Shown here one piece after another: positions 6,882-14,859 of a stretch of 49,383 nt of DNA (positions are counted from its first letter, which is position 1; every line of letters begins with the position of its first letter). Below the pieces are notes generated by a model. That model was given only the letters and a program-made list of their open reading frames with translations, was not told the origin of the DNA and did no database searches. The position numbers were made by a program, and so were the translations under genes. Origin of the DNA: Myxococcota bacterium (GTDB lineage: Bacteria > Myxococcota_A > Bradymonadia > UBA7976 > UBA1532); assembly GCA_023150895.1 (NCBI GenBank), contig JAKLJY010000056.1:1-49383 (forward strand), written 5' to 3'.

Positions 6882-9800
6882 TCAGCGCACCGGCAGGTTC
6901 AGGCGGAAGACGTGGAAGGCGAGCGCGGAGCGCCCGGTCGGGGTGGCCCGCAGCTCCACGGTGCCCACGACGGCCGTGTCGGCGACCAACGCGAGCCCAT
7001 TGTAGAACCCCAATGCCCCCGCCGTCGCTACCGATCGACCGGGCAGAAAGACACCGCCGACGCGGCGTGTCCAGCGCAGGTCGTTGTTCGTCTGATCCTG
7101 GAAGGCGACCACCGGCTCTCCGAGGATGTCGAGCACGAGCGCCGGATCGGCCCCCACGAAGCCCCGGCGACCCGGCGCGCCCGCGTCCACGAGCGAGATC
7201 GTGCCGCCGCCCTCCACGGGGCCGTCGTAGAGCAGAAGCGTCTGGGTGTCCGCGTCGGTGAACGCATAGAGGACGGTGGCGTCGGAGCGGACGACGAGGT
7301 CGCAGTACCGGCCGAGGTCGTGGGCCTCGAAGCGGGCCCAGCGGTCGCCGGCGTCGTCGGCCAGCGACGGGGCGAGCGTGCCCGAGAGGGGGAACCGCTC
7401 GAAGCCCGCGGCCCGCTGCACGGCCAGCGTCGGCCGGCGCGTGACGGTATTGTAGTAGGCGAGATGGGCCCGGTCGTCCGGGCCGATGGCCAGGCAGGGC
7501 GCCACCCCCACCCCGTCGGCCGGCTCGCCGGGGAACGGCACGGTGACGGACGCGGGCGGGAACGACTCGACCGTCTCCGTGAAAAAGTCGCCGGGGCCGG
7601 CGGGGTCGCCCCCGACGGAGACCGAGTAACGCAGAGCCGTTTGCCCATCCGGGCCCCGCGGGGCATGGGCGACGATGTGCACCCGCGCGCGCGAATCCGT
7701 CCGGACCCGGGCGAAACGACCGACGTCTCCCAGGGCGTCGACCACGATGGGCGCCCCGAAGACGCCGGTGCCATCGTCCCGCAGGTACCGGAGGTCTCCC
7801 TCCGTCGCGTCGTAGTAGGCCAGCACGAGGCGGCCCTTGGTATCGACCGTGAGGCTGCTGTAGCGCCCGCGATCGGGACCGGGCGTGGTGATGCCGCGGC
7901 GGGGCCCGGCCGGATCGGCCTCCACCGCGCCGTCGGCCGGAAAACCGTCGAGCCAGGTCTTGCGCGGGACGCCGGACTCGACGTCCTCGACCAGCACGAG
8001 ATCGCCGTAGTCGGCGTCGTAGGCCGCGAAGACGGGCTGACCGCGCCGGATGGCCATGCTCGCGTGACGCCCGACGTCGTTGCTGTCGACCGGGGGGGCC
8101 GTCACGCAGGCACACTGCACCGCGTCGAGATCGCAGACCGGGCCGCGGTAGGCTCCGGGATCGGCGGCGAGGCGGATCTGCCCCGGCGGACAGGCGGGAC
8201 AGTCGACCGGGGCACAGACGTCGAGATCGGCGAAGCAGAGGCGGTCGTCCCCGCAGCGGCCGCCGCACGGTGGGCCGGCGTGGCAGAAGCCGCCCACGCA
8301 GAAGACGCCCGGCGGGCAGTCCGACGGGGCGCCGCACGCGCGCTGATGGCAAAGTCCGTCGAGACAGACGCGCTCGGGGGCGAGGCAGTCCGCGTCGGCC
8401 GCGCACGTCGCGCCCGCGGGCAGGCAGACGCCCTGCTGGCAGGCCGAGCCCGGGCAGCAGTCCTCGCGGGTGGCGCAGTGCGGTACCGGCTCGCAGAACC
8501 CGTCGAGGCAGACCAGCCCGCCCGGGCATTCGGCCGTGTCGAGACAAGCCGTGCGACGGGCGGCGCCGGGCTCGCCGCATGCGGCCACGAGCGCGGCCAC
8601 GAGCGCGGCGAGCACCGCAGCGAACGACCGCCGTCGGCGGGCGCGGGCGGGGAGAAGCAGCAGAAGCGCGACGACCGGGGCCGCAAGTCCCCCGAACCGG
8701 TTTGCGCGACCCGGGGTCGTGGCACACCCGTTCGCAGCGGCGTCCGATGCCGGCAACACGCCGAACGCCTGCCGGGGCGAGGGCAACGTCAGGCGCGCCG
8801 GGGTGGGATCCGGCGGGCTCGCCGGGGTCGCCGCATCCACCGCCCGGACCTCGATCACCTGCGCGGCGTCGGCCGTGAGGCGCCCCCCCGAGAGGGCGAG
8901 CCGGCCGTCCGGCGCGGGCCGCAACGGGCTCCAGGGCCCGCCGGCGTATCGCCACTGATACAGCGGGCGATCCGCGCCCGGGGCGCTCACGGCGAGGGTC
9001 GCGGCTTCGGCTGCACGTTCGACGAGCGCCGCCGTCGTCTCCACTGCGGGCCGCAGGGCCGGGGGCGAGCCGAGCGTGTCGGCCAGACGCAGGCCCATCG
9101 TCAGCCATCGATCCCCGGACGTCGACAGGTCGACGATGCCGACGTCCACCCGGATCCCGGTGAGCTGCTCCAGCAGGCCGGAGAGCGGCAGATCGAACGC
9201 CAGACCGTCCCGCAACAGCGCGCTCTGCGCCAGATCGAGCAGGAGCTCGAGCAGGACGTCCAGGTTCTGCCCCTTGACCGGCTCGTCGTAGATCAGCTCG
9301 AGCGCCCCGATCTGTGGCTGCGCCGCCGCCAGGGCAATCTGCGTCGGTGTCGGCGTCTGGATCTCCAGCGCGAGGGCAACGTCCGTCCGGACCGAGAACA
9401 CGCGCATCCAGCGATCCTCGATGAAGACGTAGAACGAGATGCCCAGATGCGGCAGGCGCACGTCCAGTCCGGCGCGGGGCAGCACATCCCCCGGGGCCCG
9501 TTCGACGTCGCGGAAGCCGATCAGGTCGAAGTCCGCCGCCTCGAACGCGGGATCGATTGCGATCAGGATCGGCCGCGGACCGCGCGTCAGGGCCGGCAGA
9601 CCGGGCAGCGCCAGGTCCAGCAGGCTCGAATCCAGATTGGGGATGCCCGGGATCTGGCCGAGCGTCGCCTGATCGACCAGCAGACAGAGGGCACCGGCCC
9701 GGTAGGCCACCCACGTCGCGCGGTTGACCACCGCGTCCGTCAGGGTGAAGCCCACATGGTAGGGCAGGCCGTCGATTCCGAGTCCGCCGAGCGGCGGGGG

Positions 9801-10868
9801 CGTCAGGGCCGCGAACACCGGCGGCAGGCCCTCGAGCGGAGGCACGCACGGGTGGTCCCCCGAGACGAGGCCGACGTCGAGCGTGAGCTCTGCACCGTCC
9901 GCGCCGCCCCCGGAGTCGGCCTGGACGGCAAACCCGCCGGGGCTCGGTGCGAGCAGGAAGGAGAGCGGCCAGGCGTCCGTCAACGAGGGCAGAAGCGACG
10001 TCAGGAGGCGCAGGTGCAGTCGGCCGACGAGCGCCAGCGGCTGCCCGTCGATCTGGTTGAGCACCGCGTCGACGGCGTCCTGCAGCGCCGGGCGAAGGAG
10101 GTCGTCGAACTGGCTCTGGAACGTCTCGTAGATGTTGCGACCGACGTCGCTGCCCGCCTCGACCAGGCTGCACAGGTACGCGCACTCGGGGTCCGGGAGG
10201 TCCTCGTCGCACTCCGGCAGGCTCATGTCCTCGTCGAGCTCGAAGCCGAAGTCGTGCAGGGTGTAGTCGAGGCCGCTGACCAGCGCCCGTACGCCGCCGT
10301 CGTCACCGACCGCCAGTTCGACGTCGAACGCGAGGTCGAGGTGGGCCACGCCCTCTTCGCGCGTGCCGAGGCCGATGCCGTTGCGCACGTAACACGCGGC
10401 GTCCCCGTGCGCCCCGGGCACGTCGAGCTCCGCGGAGAGGATGCCCCCCTCCAGCGCGAGGCGCGCCTCGCGTACGGCGAAGTGCAGGCGCGCCGGGTCG
10501 GGCCGCGGCACCATCTCGAAGTCCACCGCCCGCAGGTCGAACTTCAGCCGAACGTCGCGCGTTGCGAGGGCGTAGGCGCCCCCGAAGGCGAAGTCGGGCA
10601 GCGGCAGGTGAACGAACCCGTCGGGGTCGACCTCGAAAAGCAGCCCGAAGAGCAGCTCGCGGTGGGCCGTCAGGAACTCCACCCCGGCCCGCGTCACACC
10701 GCCCCGGAACCCCTGAGCGATGGTCGTCTCGGCGTTGCGCGGGAACTCGGGGGCCGTCAGGAAGTCGCAGCCGGCCACGCCGAAGCTGAGGTCCCCGTCG
10801 CGACAGGCCGGGCCCGAAAGCAACGCCGCGGCGAGGGCCACCCACCGCAGCCCGCGCGCGAAGCTCAT
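6882..10868 (-). CDS. giant surface protein: MYXO-CTERM-type half fused in frame to a Cys-rich lipoprotein half
   Basis: A single open frame of 1328 residues. It begins with a signal peptide ending near SGPAC. Residues about 25-700 are a beta-rich region of unknown family. C715 then opens a textbook tripartite sorting signal: Cys, hydrophobic stretch 725-740, Arg cluster 742-747. Instead of a stop, a second hydrophobic stretch runs 748-763 and ends LVAAC (C764), which looks like a lipoprotein signal. It is followed by a Cys-rich region of DCPxGxxCxxGxC-type repeats (about 770-930) and a beta-propeller-like region with repeated AYYDATEGDL/LAYYNT-like blades to the end. No internal start with a ribosome site is seen at the junction; GTG 8613-8615 (V752) is the closest. 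Natural fusion, lost stop codon and assembly error all remain possible. ATGA overlap with the upstream gene. Confidence 0.8.
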   Translation of the reverse strand: MSFARGLRWVALAAALLSGPACRDGDLSFGVAGCDFLTAPEFPRNAETTIAQGFRGGVTRAGVEFLTAHRELLFGLLFEVDPDGFVHLPLPDFAFGGAYALATRDVRLKFDLRAVDFEMVPRPDPARLHFAVREARLALEGGILSAELDVPGAHGDAACYVRNGIGLGTREEGVAHLDLAFDVELAVGDDGGVRALVSGLDYTLHDFGFELDEDMSLPECDEDLPDPECAYLCSLVEAGSDVGRNIYETFQSQFDDLLRPALQDAVDAVLNQIDGQPLALVGRLHLRLLTSLLPSLTDAWPLSFLLAPSPGGFAVQADSGGGADGAELTLDVGLVSGDHPCVPPLEGLPPVFAALTPPPLGGLGIDGLPYHVGFTLTDAVVNRATWVAYRAGALCLLVDQATLGQIPGIPNLDSSLLDLALPGLPALTRGPRPILIAIDPAFEAADFDLIGFRDVERAPGDVLPRAGLDVRLPHLGISFYVFIEDRWMRVFSVRTDVALALEIQTPTPTQIALAAAQPQIGALELIYDEPVKGQNLDVLLELLLDLAQSALLRDGLAFDLPLSGLLEQLTGIRVDVGIVDLSTSGDRWLTMGLRLADTLGSPPALRPAVETTAALVERAAEAATLAVSAPGADRPLYQWRYAGGPWSPLRPAPDGRLALSGGRLTADAAQVIEVRAVDAATPASPPDPTPARLTLPSPRQAFGVLPASDAAANGCATTPGRANRFGGLAAPVVALLLLLPARARRRRSFAAVLAALVAALVAACGEPGAARRTACLDTAECPGGLVCLDGFCEPVPHCATREDCCPGSACQQGVCLPAGATCAADADCLAPERVCLDGLCHQRACGAPSDCPPGVFCVGGFCHAGPPCGGRCGDDRLCFADLDVCAPVDCPACPPGQIRLAADPGAYRGPVCDLDAVQCACVTAPPVDSNDVGRHASMAIRRGQPVFAAYDADYGDLVLVEDVESGVPRKTWLDGFPADGAVEADPAGPRRGITTPGPDRGRYSSLTVDTKGRLVLAYYDATEGDLRYLRDDGTGVFGAPIVVDALGDVGRFARVRTDSRARVHIVAHAPRGPDGQTALRYSVSVGGDPAGPGDFFTETVESFPPASVTVPFPGEPADGVGVAPCLAIGPDDRAHLAYYNTVTRRPTLAVQRAAGFERFPLSGTLAPSLADDAGDRWARFEAHDLGRYCDLVVRSDATVLYAFTDADTQTLLLYDGPVEGGGTISLVDAGAPGRRGFVGADPALVLDILGEPVVAFQDQTNNDLRWTRRVGGVFLPGRSVATAGALGFYNGLALVADTAVVGTVELRATPTGRSALAFHVFRLNLPVR

Positions 10869-11746
10869 CGGGAGACGCAGTTGCGGCCGCGCTGCTTGGC
10901 GCGATAGAGCGCGGCGTCCGCCGCGGCGACGAGCTGCGAAGGGGTGTTGATGTCCGCCGAGAGCTCGGCCCCGCCGACGCTGATGCTGACGGCGATGGTC
11001 TGCGCCTCGAAAACGAACTCCGTCTCGGTGACCTTGCTGCGCAGGTGGTCGGCGAACTTCATGGCCTCGTCGAGCGGGCTCTCGGGCAGGACGACCACGA
11101 ACTCGTCCCCGGCGTACCGGGCGAAGAGCTCTTCGCGCCGGACCCGCCGGCGCAGCACGAGCGCCATGTGGCGAAGCACGTAGTCCCCCGTCAGGTGCCC
11201 GTACTGGTCGTTGATGCTCTTGAAATGGTCGACGTCGAACAGCAAGAGCGACAGCGGTCGACCGTGGCGGTGTCCGCGGTGGATCTCGCGCTCGACGAAC
11301 TCCTCGAAGTACCGCCGGTTGTGGATCTGCGTCAGGCCGTCGAAGATGGCCATGCGGTAGATCTCTTCGTGGTAGGCGGCCTCGATGTTGCCGCCCGTGA
11401 GGAACTTGAAGATGGTGCTGCCGACCTTGAGCAGCTCGCCGTCGCGCAAGAGCGACTTCTGCACGGACTGCCCGGAAAGGTACGTGCCGTTCGTGCTGCC
11501 GAGGTCCTCGACCATCCAGCCGTCGTCGGCCCGGACGAGCTGACAGTGAAGACGCGAGACGCTGTCGTCGTCGACGGTGATGTCCGCCGTGGGATCGCGC
11601 CCGATGCTGACCTGGTGGCGATCCGGCCCGAGGTCGAACTTCGACCCGATGCGCGCGCCATAGATGGTCACGAGCATCTCGTGCATCGAACCGGCCGGTC
11701 CGCCGATCGCGGAGGCGCGGACGATGCGGGTCTCGCCTCCGTTCAA
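10865..11746 (-). CDS. FHA-GGDEF protein, probable diguanylate cyclase
   Basis: 293 residues. An FHA domain (about 24-116) shows VSIGRDPTAD, SRLHCQL and DLGSTNGTYL, the phosphothreonine-binding pattern. The GGDEF domain (about 130-293) has FDGLTQIHNRRYF, DVDHFKSINDQYGH and the active-site loop AGDEF (212-216). AGDEF is a variant reported in active cyclases. There is no RxxD inhibitory site five residues upstream, so product feedback is unlikely. Together they suggest c-di-GMP synthesis gated by Ser/Thr kinase signalling. The start is TTG 11744-11746 with AGGA seven bases before it; ATG 11684-11686 (residue 21) is an alternative but has no ribosome site. Its stop overlaps the start of the giant surface gene (ATGA), so expression is coupled. 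Confidence 0.88.
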   Translation of the reverse strand: MNGGETRIVRASAIGGPAGSMHEMLVTIYGARIGSKFDLGPDRHQVSIGRDPTADITVDDDSVSRLHCQLVRADDGWMVEDLGSTNGTYLSGQSVQKSLLRDGELLKVGSTIFKFLTGGNIEAAYHEEIYRMAIFDGLTQIHNRRYFEEFVEREIHRGHRHGRPLSLLLFDVDHFKSINDQYGHLTGDYVLRHMALVLRRRVRREELFARYAGDEFVVVLPESPLDEAMKFADHLRSKVTETEFVFEAQTIAVSISVGGAELSADINTPSQLVAAADAALYRAKQRGRNCVSR

Positions 11747-11847
11747 GGGTTGGTCCTGGCGGCTCGGGGTGTCATGAACACTTGATTTTGGAACGGGGGG
11801 CGCTACACGTCAACGTCCCGACGCCATCGACGAGAGAGCCCGCCAAC

Positions 11848-12288
11848 ATGACGCCAGGCCCCACCGCCGCCCCCCTCGACAAGCGCGCCTTCCTGAACGA
11901 GTACACCCGCCTGCAGAAGCAGGTCGGCGAGCGCGGCAACCCCGGCTGTTTCCAGGTGGAGCAGTGCGAGAACTGCAGCCACTGCCAGTTCTCGAAGAGC
12001 TGCAAGAACTGCCACCGTTGCAGCTACGCCGTGCAGAGCACGGGCTGCTCCCATTGCACGCACATCGAGCGGTCGGTCGACTGTCACCAGAGCTCGCACC
12101 TCGTCGACAGCCTGCGCTGCATCGAGAGCCACTACCTGACGCTTTGCCAGGACTGCGCCGAGTGCAACTACTGCTTCGGTTGCGTCGGGCTCGTGCGGCA
12201 GGAGTTCTGCATCCTGAACGTGCCCTACGACCGCAAGACGTACTTCGCGAAAGTCAAGGCGCTCAAGGCCGAGCTCGGTCTCGCATAG
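11848..12288 (+). CDS. Cys-rich small protein (17 Cys in 146 residues), function unknown
   Basis: 146 residues with no signal peptide. Seventeen cysteines are packed between residues about 34 and 120, many as CxxC or CxxCxxC (CENCSHC, CKNCHRC, CSHC, CQDCAECNYC), with several histidines. An acidic and basic N-terminal helix (LDKRAFLNEYTRLQKQVGER) and a C-terminal YDRKTYFAKVKALKAEL helix flank this core. The spacing suggests several structural zinc sites or Fe-S ligation. The motifs are CxxC rather than CxxCH, so it is not a c-type cytochrome. I recall similar proteins as uncharacterised in myxobacteria. ATG 11848 is preferred: an in-frame upstream start at 11782 has no ribosome site. It is divergent from the FHA-GGDEF gene and convergent with the export-gate operon. 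Confidence 0.75.
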   Translation: MTPGPTAAPLDKRAFLNEYTRLQKQVGERGNPGCFQVEQCENCSHCQFSKSCKNCHRCSYAVQSTGCSHCTHIERSVDCHQSSHLVDSLRCIESHYLTLCQDCAECNYCFGCVGLVRQEFCILNVPYDRKTYFAKVKALKAELGLA

Positions 12289-12330
12289 GCGCCGGTTGCG
12301 CCCATCGCCCGGCCTCGGCAGCCGCCCCGC

Positions 12331-12942
12331 TCAGGGGTCGTGCATCGCCCCGCGCACGCGCGCCCGCACCGCCGGATCGGCCCCGTCCGGAGCGCGACGG
12401 GGCGGCGGCTGCGGATCGACCCGCTCGCGCCACGACCGCACTGCGCGGGCCCGGGCGATCATCACCCAGGGGAACGCGAGCCCGAGCGCACCGAACCCGA
12501 CCACCACGGGGGCCCGCAGCAGCGCGAAGCCCGCGTCCGGGGCGGGCAGAAGTGACGGCAGCACGGCCCAGGCCAGGACCGGGGCCGTCACGCCGACGGC
12601 GAGCGCCCCGAGGGTGTCGACGACGGTCCCACCCGGCGTCCGCGGCGCACGGACGCGGGCGCGCGCCCGGAAGTCGACCGCCCCGAGGGCGAACTGCGCG
12701 CCGACGAGGCCCGAAAGCGCGCCCAGCGCGGGCACGGCCAGCCAGGTCAGCACGACCCCGCGGGCGCTCTCCCAGGCCGTCGCCGCGTCGAGGGCGCCGA
12801 ACGCGGCCTGCGTGAGGGGCAAGACGTCGTTCGCCGTCGCCGCCGCCGCGACGACCATGCCCAAAAGGCCCCCGGCCACGACGCCGAAGCCCGTCACGAC
12901 CGGATCACGCGGAAGGTCGCCCTTCGCCCGCGCCCGCTCCAT
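12331..12942 (-). CDS. flhB: FlhB/SctU-like export-gate protein lacking the autocleavage domain
   Basis: 203 residues, last gene of the export-gate operon. It begins RARAKGDLPRDPVV, the counterpart of the basic ARxKGxV-xS leader before TM1 of FlhB/SctU. Four hydrophobic segments follow (about 15-38, 62-85, 112-136 and 142-165). A DPAVRARVR segment then matches the GDPxxKxRxR linker that leads into the FlhB cytoplasmic domain. The protein stops ten residues later, so the whole NPTH autoprotease domain (about 140 residues) is absent. Typical FlhB is 350-380 residues. The ATG overlaps the fliR stop by one base (TGATG), so translation is coupled. Identity rests on position plus these two short motifs, because the membrane part is divergent. 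Confidence 0.7.
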   Translation of the reverse strand: MERARAKGDLPRDPVVTGFGVVAGGLLGMVVAAAATANDVLPLTQAAFGALDAATAWESARGVVLTWLAVPALGALSGLVGAQFALGAVDFRARARVRAPRTPGGTVVDTLGALAVGVTAPVLAWAVLPSLLPAPDAGFALLRAPVVVGFGALGLAFPWVMIARARAVRSWRERVDPQPPPRRAPDGADPAVRARVRGAMHDP

Positions 12943-13622
12943 CACTGGGGCGCACCCAGGGTGACGAGCGTGTGCAGCATCAGCCCGCGCAGCTCGTCGG
13001 CGAGGAACGGCGCCGCGATCAGCAGCCCGAGCGGCCAGAGCACGCCGCGCACGCCGGCAGCCCCTGGCGCCAGGAGCGGCGCCCCCGTCAGGCGGTCGAC
13101 GAGGGCGGCCGCCGGCTCGACGAGCAAGGCCGACAGAAACAGCGGCAGACCCAGCACGAGCGGCCCGTAAAAGCACAGCGCACCGAGCTCGACGAGCGTG
13201 CTCTCGGTGAGCCAGCGAGCGGCCGGGGCCTGCATGAACGACGTCGCCAGCAGCGCGAGGACGAGGCCCGGCCCGCCGATGGCGAAGAACACCGCCCAGG
13301 CCCAGATCCGGCCGGCAAAACCGAGGCTCGCCGGGGCGTCGGCCGTCGCGCGCAGCGCCCGGGCGGCGTGCACGGGCAGACCGCACAGAAGACCGAGGGC
13401 CGCCCCGAGCAGCAGCTCCGAACCGATGGCCAGTCCGGGGGAGACGTCCGCCGCGACCGCCGGCGCGCGCCCACCCGCTCCCGAGCCGACGAGCACGGCC
13501 AGCGACAGCCCGCCCACGAGCCCCGCCGCCAGGCGCGCGCCCCACGGTCCGAGCGGCAGACAGAGCGCGAACGCGAGCACTCGGGCCACGACGGCCGCCG
13601 CGAGCGCCGGCTCCGGCGTCAC
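12942..13622 (-). CDS. fliR: FliR/SctT export-gate membrane protein
   Basis: 226 residues with six or so hydrophobic segments, in the correct order after fliP and fliQ. The family signature region is visible as FAIGGPGLVLALLATSFMQAP (about 117-137), corresponding to the small loop of FliR/SctT with a conserved Ser-Phe followed by a Pro. LFLSALLVEPAAALVDRLTG matches the later membrane region. FliR assembles with five FliP and four FliQ subunits into the helical export gate. The protein is shorter than flagellar FliR (about 260). The start is GTG at 13620-13622, overlapping the fliQ stop by four bases (GTGA), which supports both the start and the operon. Confidence 0.8.
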   Translation of the reverse strand: MTPEPALAAAVVARVLAFALCLPLGPWGARLAAGLVGGLSLAVLVGSGAGGRAPAVAADVSPGLAIGSELLLGAALGLLCGLPVHAARALRATADAPASLGFAGRIWAWAVFFAIGGPGLVLALLATSFMQAPAARWLTESTLVELGALCFYGPLVLGLPLFLSALLVEPAAALVDRLTGAPLLAPGAAGVRGVLWPLGLLIAAPFLADELRGLMLHTLVTLGAPQ

Positions 13623-13879
13623 GGGCCGCCCCAGGCCCGCGTGGTGAAGTCCACCAATGCCCGGGCGACCCAGGACCCGGTCAGCGCCCAGGCCAGCCCC
13701 ACGGCGGCGAGGCGCGGGACGTAGGTGAGCGTCGCGTCGCTCCAGGCCGTCACGCGCTGCAGAAGCCCCGAGAGCAGCCCCGCCAGGAGGGCGGCGAGCG
13801 CGACCGGCACGGCGAGCACCGCAGCGAGCCGCAGCGCCTCGGACACGAGCGAGACCGCGGGCGGGCCGGCCTCAGGCAT
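13619..13879 (-). CDS. fliQ: FliQ/SctS export-gate subunit
   Basis: 86 residues forming a two-helix hairpin, the normal length of FliQ/SctS (85-90). Helix 1 (about 15-40) leads into GLLSGLLQRVTAWSDATL, where the family consensus is GLLISxLQAxTQIxEQTL. TYVPRLAAVGLAW then matches the FVPK segment that starts helix 2. FliQ wraps the FliP-FliR core of the type III export gate. The ATG overlaps the end of fliP by eight bases and the stop overlaps fliR by four. No other copy of the gene is in the window. Confidence 0.88.
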   Translation of the reverse strand: MPEAGPPAVSLVSEALRLAAVLAVPVALAALLAGLLSGLLQRVTAWSDATLTYVPRLAAVGLAWALTGSWVARALVDFTTRAWGGP

Positions 13880-14513
13880 AGGTGCCGATCAGGCCGCGCA
13901 CCAGAAGCGACCAGCCGCCCACCGCCACGAAGAGCAGCAGTTTGAACGGCAGGGCGACCACCGACGGCGGCAAGAGATGAAACCCGATCACGGCCAGCGT
14001 GTGGCTCGCCAAGAGGTCGATGATCAGAAACGGCAGCAACACGGCCAGGGCGAGTTGAAAGGCCGCCCCGAGCTCGCTGACGAGAAAGGCCAGGATGCGC
14101 TCGGGGGGGCTCGGCGGCGCGTCGGCCGGGCGGGCCGGATCGAGTTTCGCCGTCGCCCCCCGCACCGCCGCGAGGTCTTCGGCCCGGGTCTCCTTCTCGA
14201 GAAACCCCTCCCAGACCGGCCAGGCGCGGACGGCGGCGTCGGCGTACCCGGCCGCGGTGCCCTCGAAGGGCGAGGCCGCCTCGGCCGCCCGTTGTGCCGT
14301 CGGCAGCATCACCACGGCGGCCAGGAGCGCCGCCAGCCCCGTCAGCACCGGCGCCGGCAGGACCTCGGGGAGTCCGAGCCCGCCCCGCAGCGCGCCGAGG
14401 ACGACCGAGATCTTCGCGAATGCGGTCGCCGTCACCGCCAGGACGGGCAGCAAAATGCCGAGCAGCAGCCAAAGCCCGCCGCCCGCGGCGACCGGCGCGT
14501 CCGCGACGGGCAT
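13872..14513 (-). CDS. fliP: FliP/SctR export-gate core subunit
   Basis: 213 residues. FAKISVVLGALRGGLGLPEVLP (about 31-52) corresponds to the TSFTRIxIVLxxLRxALG segment of FliP/SctR. The two strongest signatures are LAFLVSELGAAFQLAL (family: AFxISELxxAFQIGF) and LLPFLIIDLLASHTL followed by ALPFKLLLFVAVGGWSLL, the C-terminal hallmark. The periplasmic loop (about 75-125) is Ala/Pro-rich. An N-terminal hydrophobic helix lies at about 12-30. FliP pentamers form the pore of the export gate. Its ATG is four bases after the fliO stop with a short AGG ribosome site. Together with fliO, fliQ, fliR and flhB it makes a complete gate minus FlhA. Confidence 0.92.
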   Translation of the reverse strand: MPVADAPVAAGGGLWLLLGILLPVLAVTATAFAKISVVLGALRGGLGLPEVLPAPVLTGLAALLAAVVMLPTAQRAAEAASPFEGTAAGYADAAVRAWPVWEGFLEKETRAEDLAAVRGATAKLDPARPADAPPSPPERILAFLVSELGAAFQLALAVLLPFLIIDLLASHTLAVIGFHLLPPSVVALPFKLLLFVAVGGWSLLVRGLIGTYA

Positions 14514-14517
14514 CGGC

Positions 14518-14775
14518 CTACGGTTCCGAGGTGAGATCGGCGACGAGGCGCGCGCCGTCCCGCCCGGAGCCGACGAGCAGACGACGCCCCTCGACCTCGA
14601 CGATGTAGAGCGTCGCGTTGAGGTCGAGCCGCCGGGCGCCGACGACCTGAATGTCGGCGGAGTTCTTCGTCAGCAGGCCGGCCGCGCCTCCGAGCCCGAG
14701 ACGGCGCACGAGGTACGCTACGCCGCCGAACAGCAGCAGCATCAGAATCGCGACGCCGACGGCCCAGAGGTCCAT
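14518..14775 (-). CDS. fliO: FliO-like export-gate assembly factor
   Basis: 85 residues. One N-terminal transmembrane helix (about 4-24, AVGVAILMLLLFGGVAYLV) is followed by a basic patch. A small beta domain then reads GARRLDLNATLYIVEVEGRRLLVG, the FliO pattern of a xLgxxxxlxlVxVgGxxllvG fold. FliO helps assemble the FliP ring and is a flagellar rather than injectisome component, so this set looks flagellar in ancestry. It is the first gene of the operon, with GAAGG eight bases before the ATG. It is divergent from the CPBP protease gene across 84 bases that must hold both promoters. Small size makes the call less certain than fliP or fliQ. Confidence 0.72.
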   Translation of the reverse strand: MDLWAVGVAILMLLLFGGVAYLVRRLGLGGAAGLLTKNSADIQVVGARRLDLNATLYIVEVEGRRLLVGSGRDGARLVADLTSEP

Positions 14776-14859
14776 GGAGCGACCTTCGCCCAACGGGGCG
14801 GGCAATTCAATTCTTTCGGCGCTTGCGCCCGCGCCGGGCCGGACGCTACACCGCGCGAC

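Noticed and set aside
6912-10907. Very long plus-strand open frame (1331 residues) antisense to the giant surface gene
   Set aside because: Low-complexity Arg/Gly/Glu-rich translation with no domain or ribosome site; it is the GC-rich mirror of the minus-strand gene, which has signal peptide, Cys repeats and sorting motifs.
12331-14775. A complete flagellar or injectisome locus
   Set aside because: Only gate subunits are present; flanking genes are a Cys-rich protein, a CPBP protease and an esterase, none of them part of a basal body.
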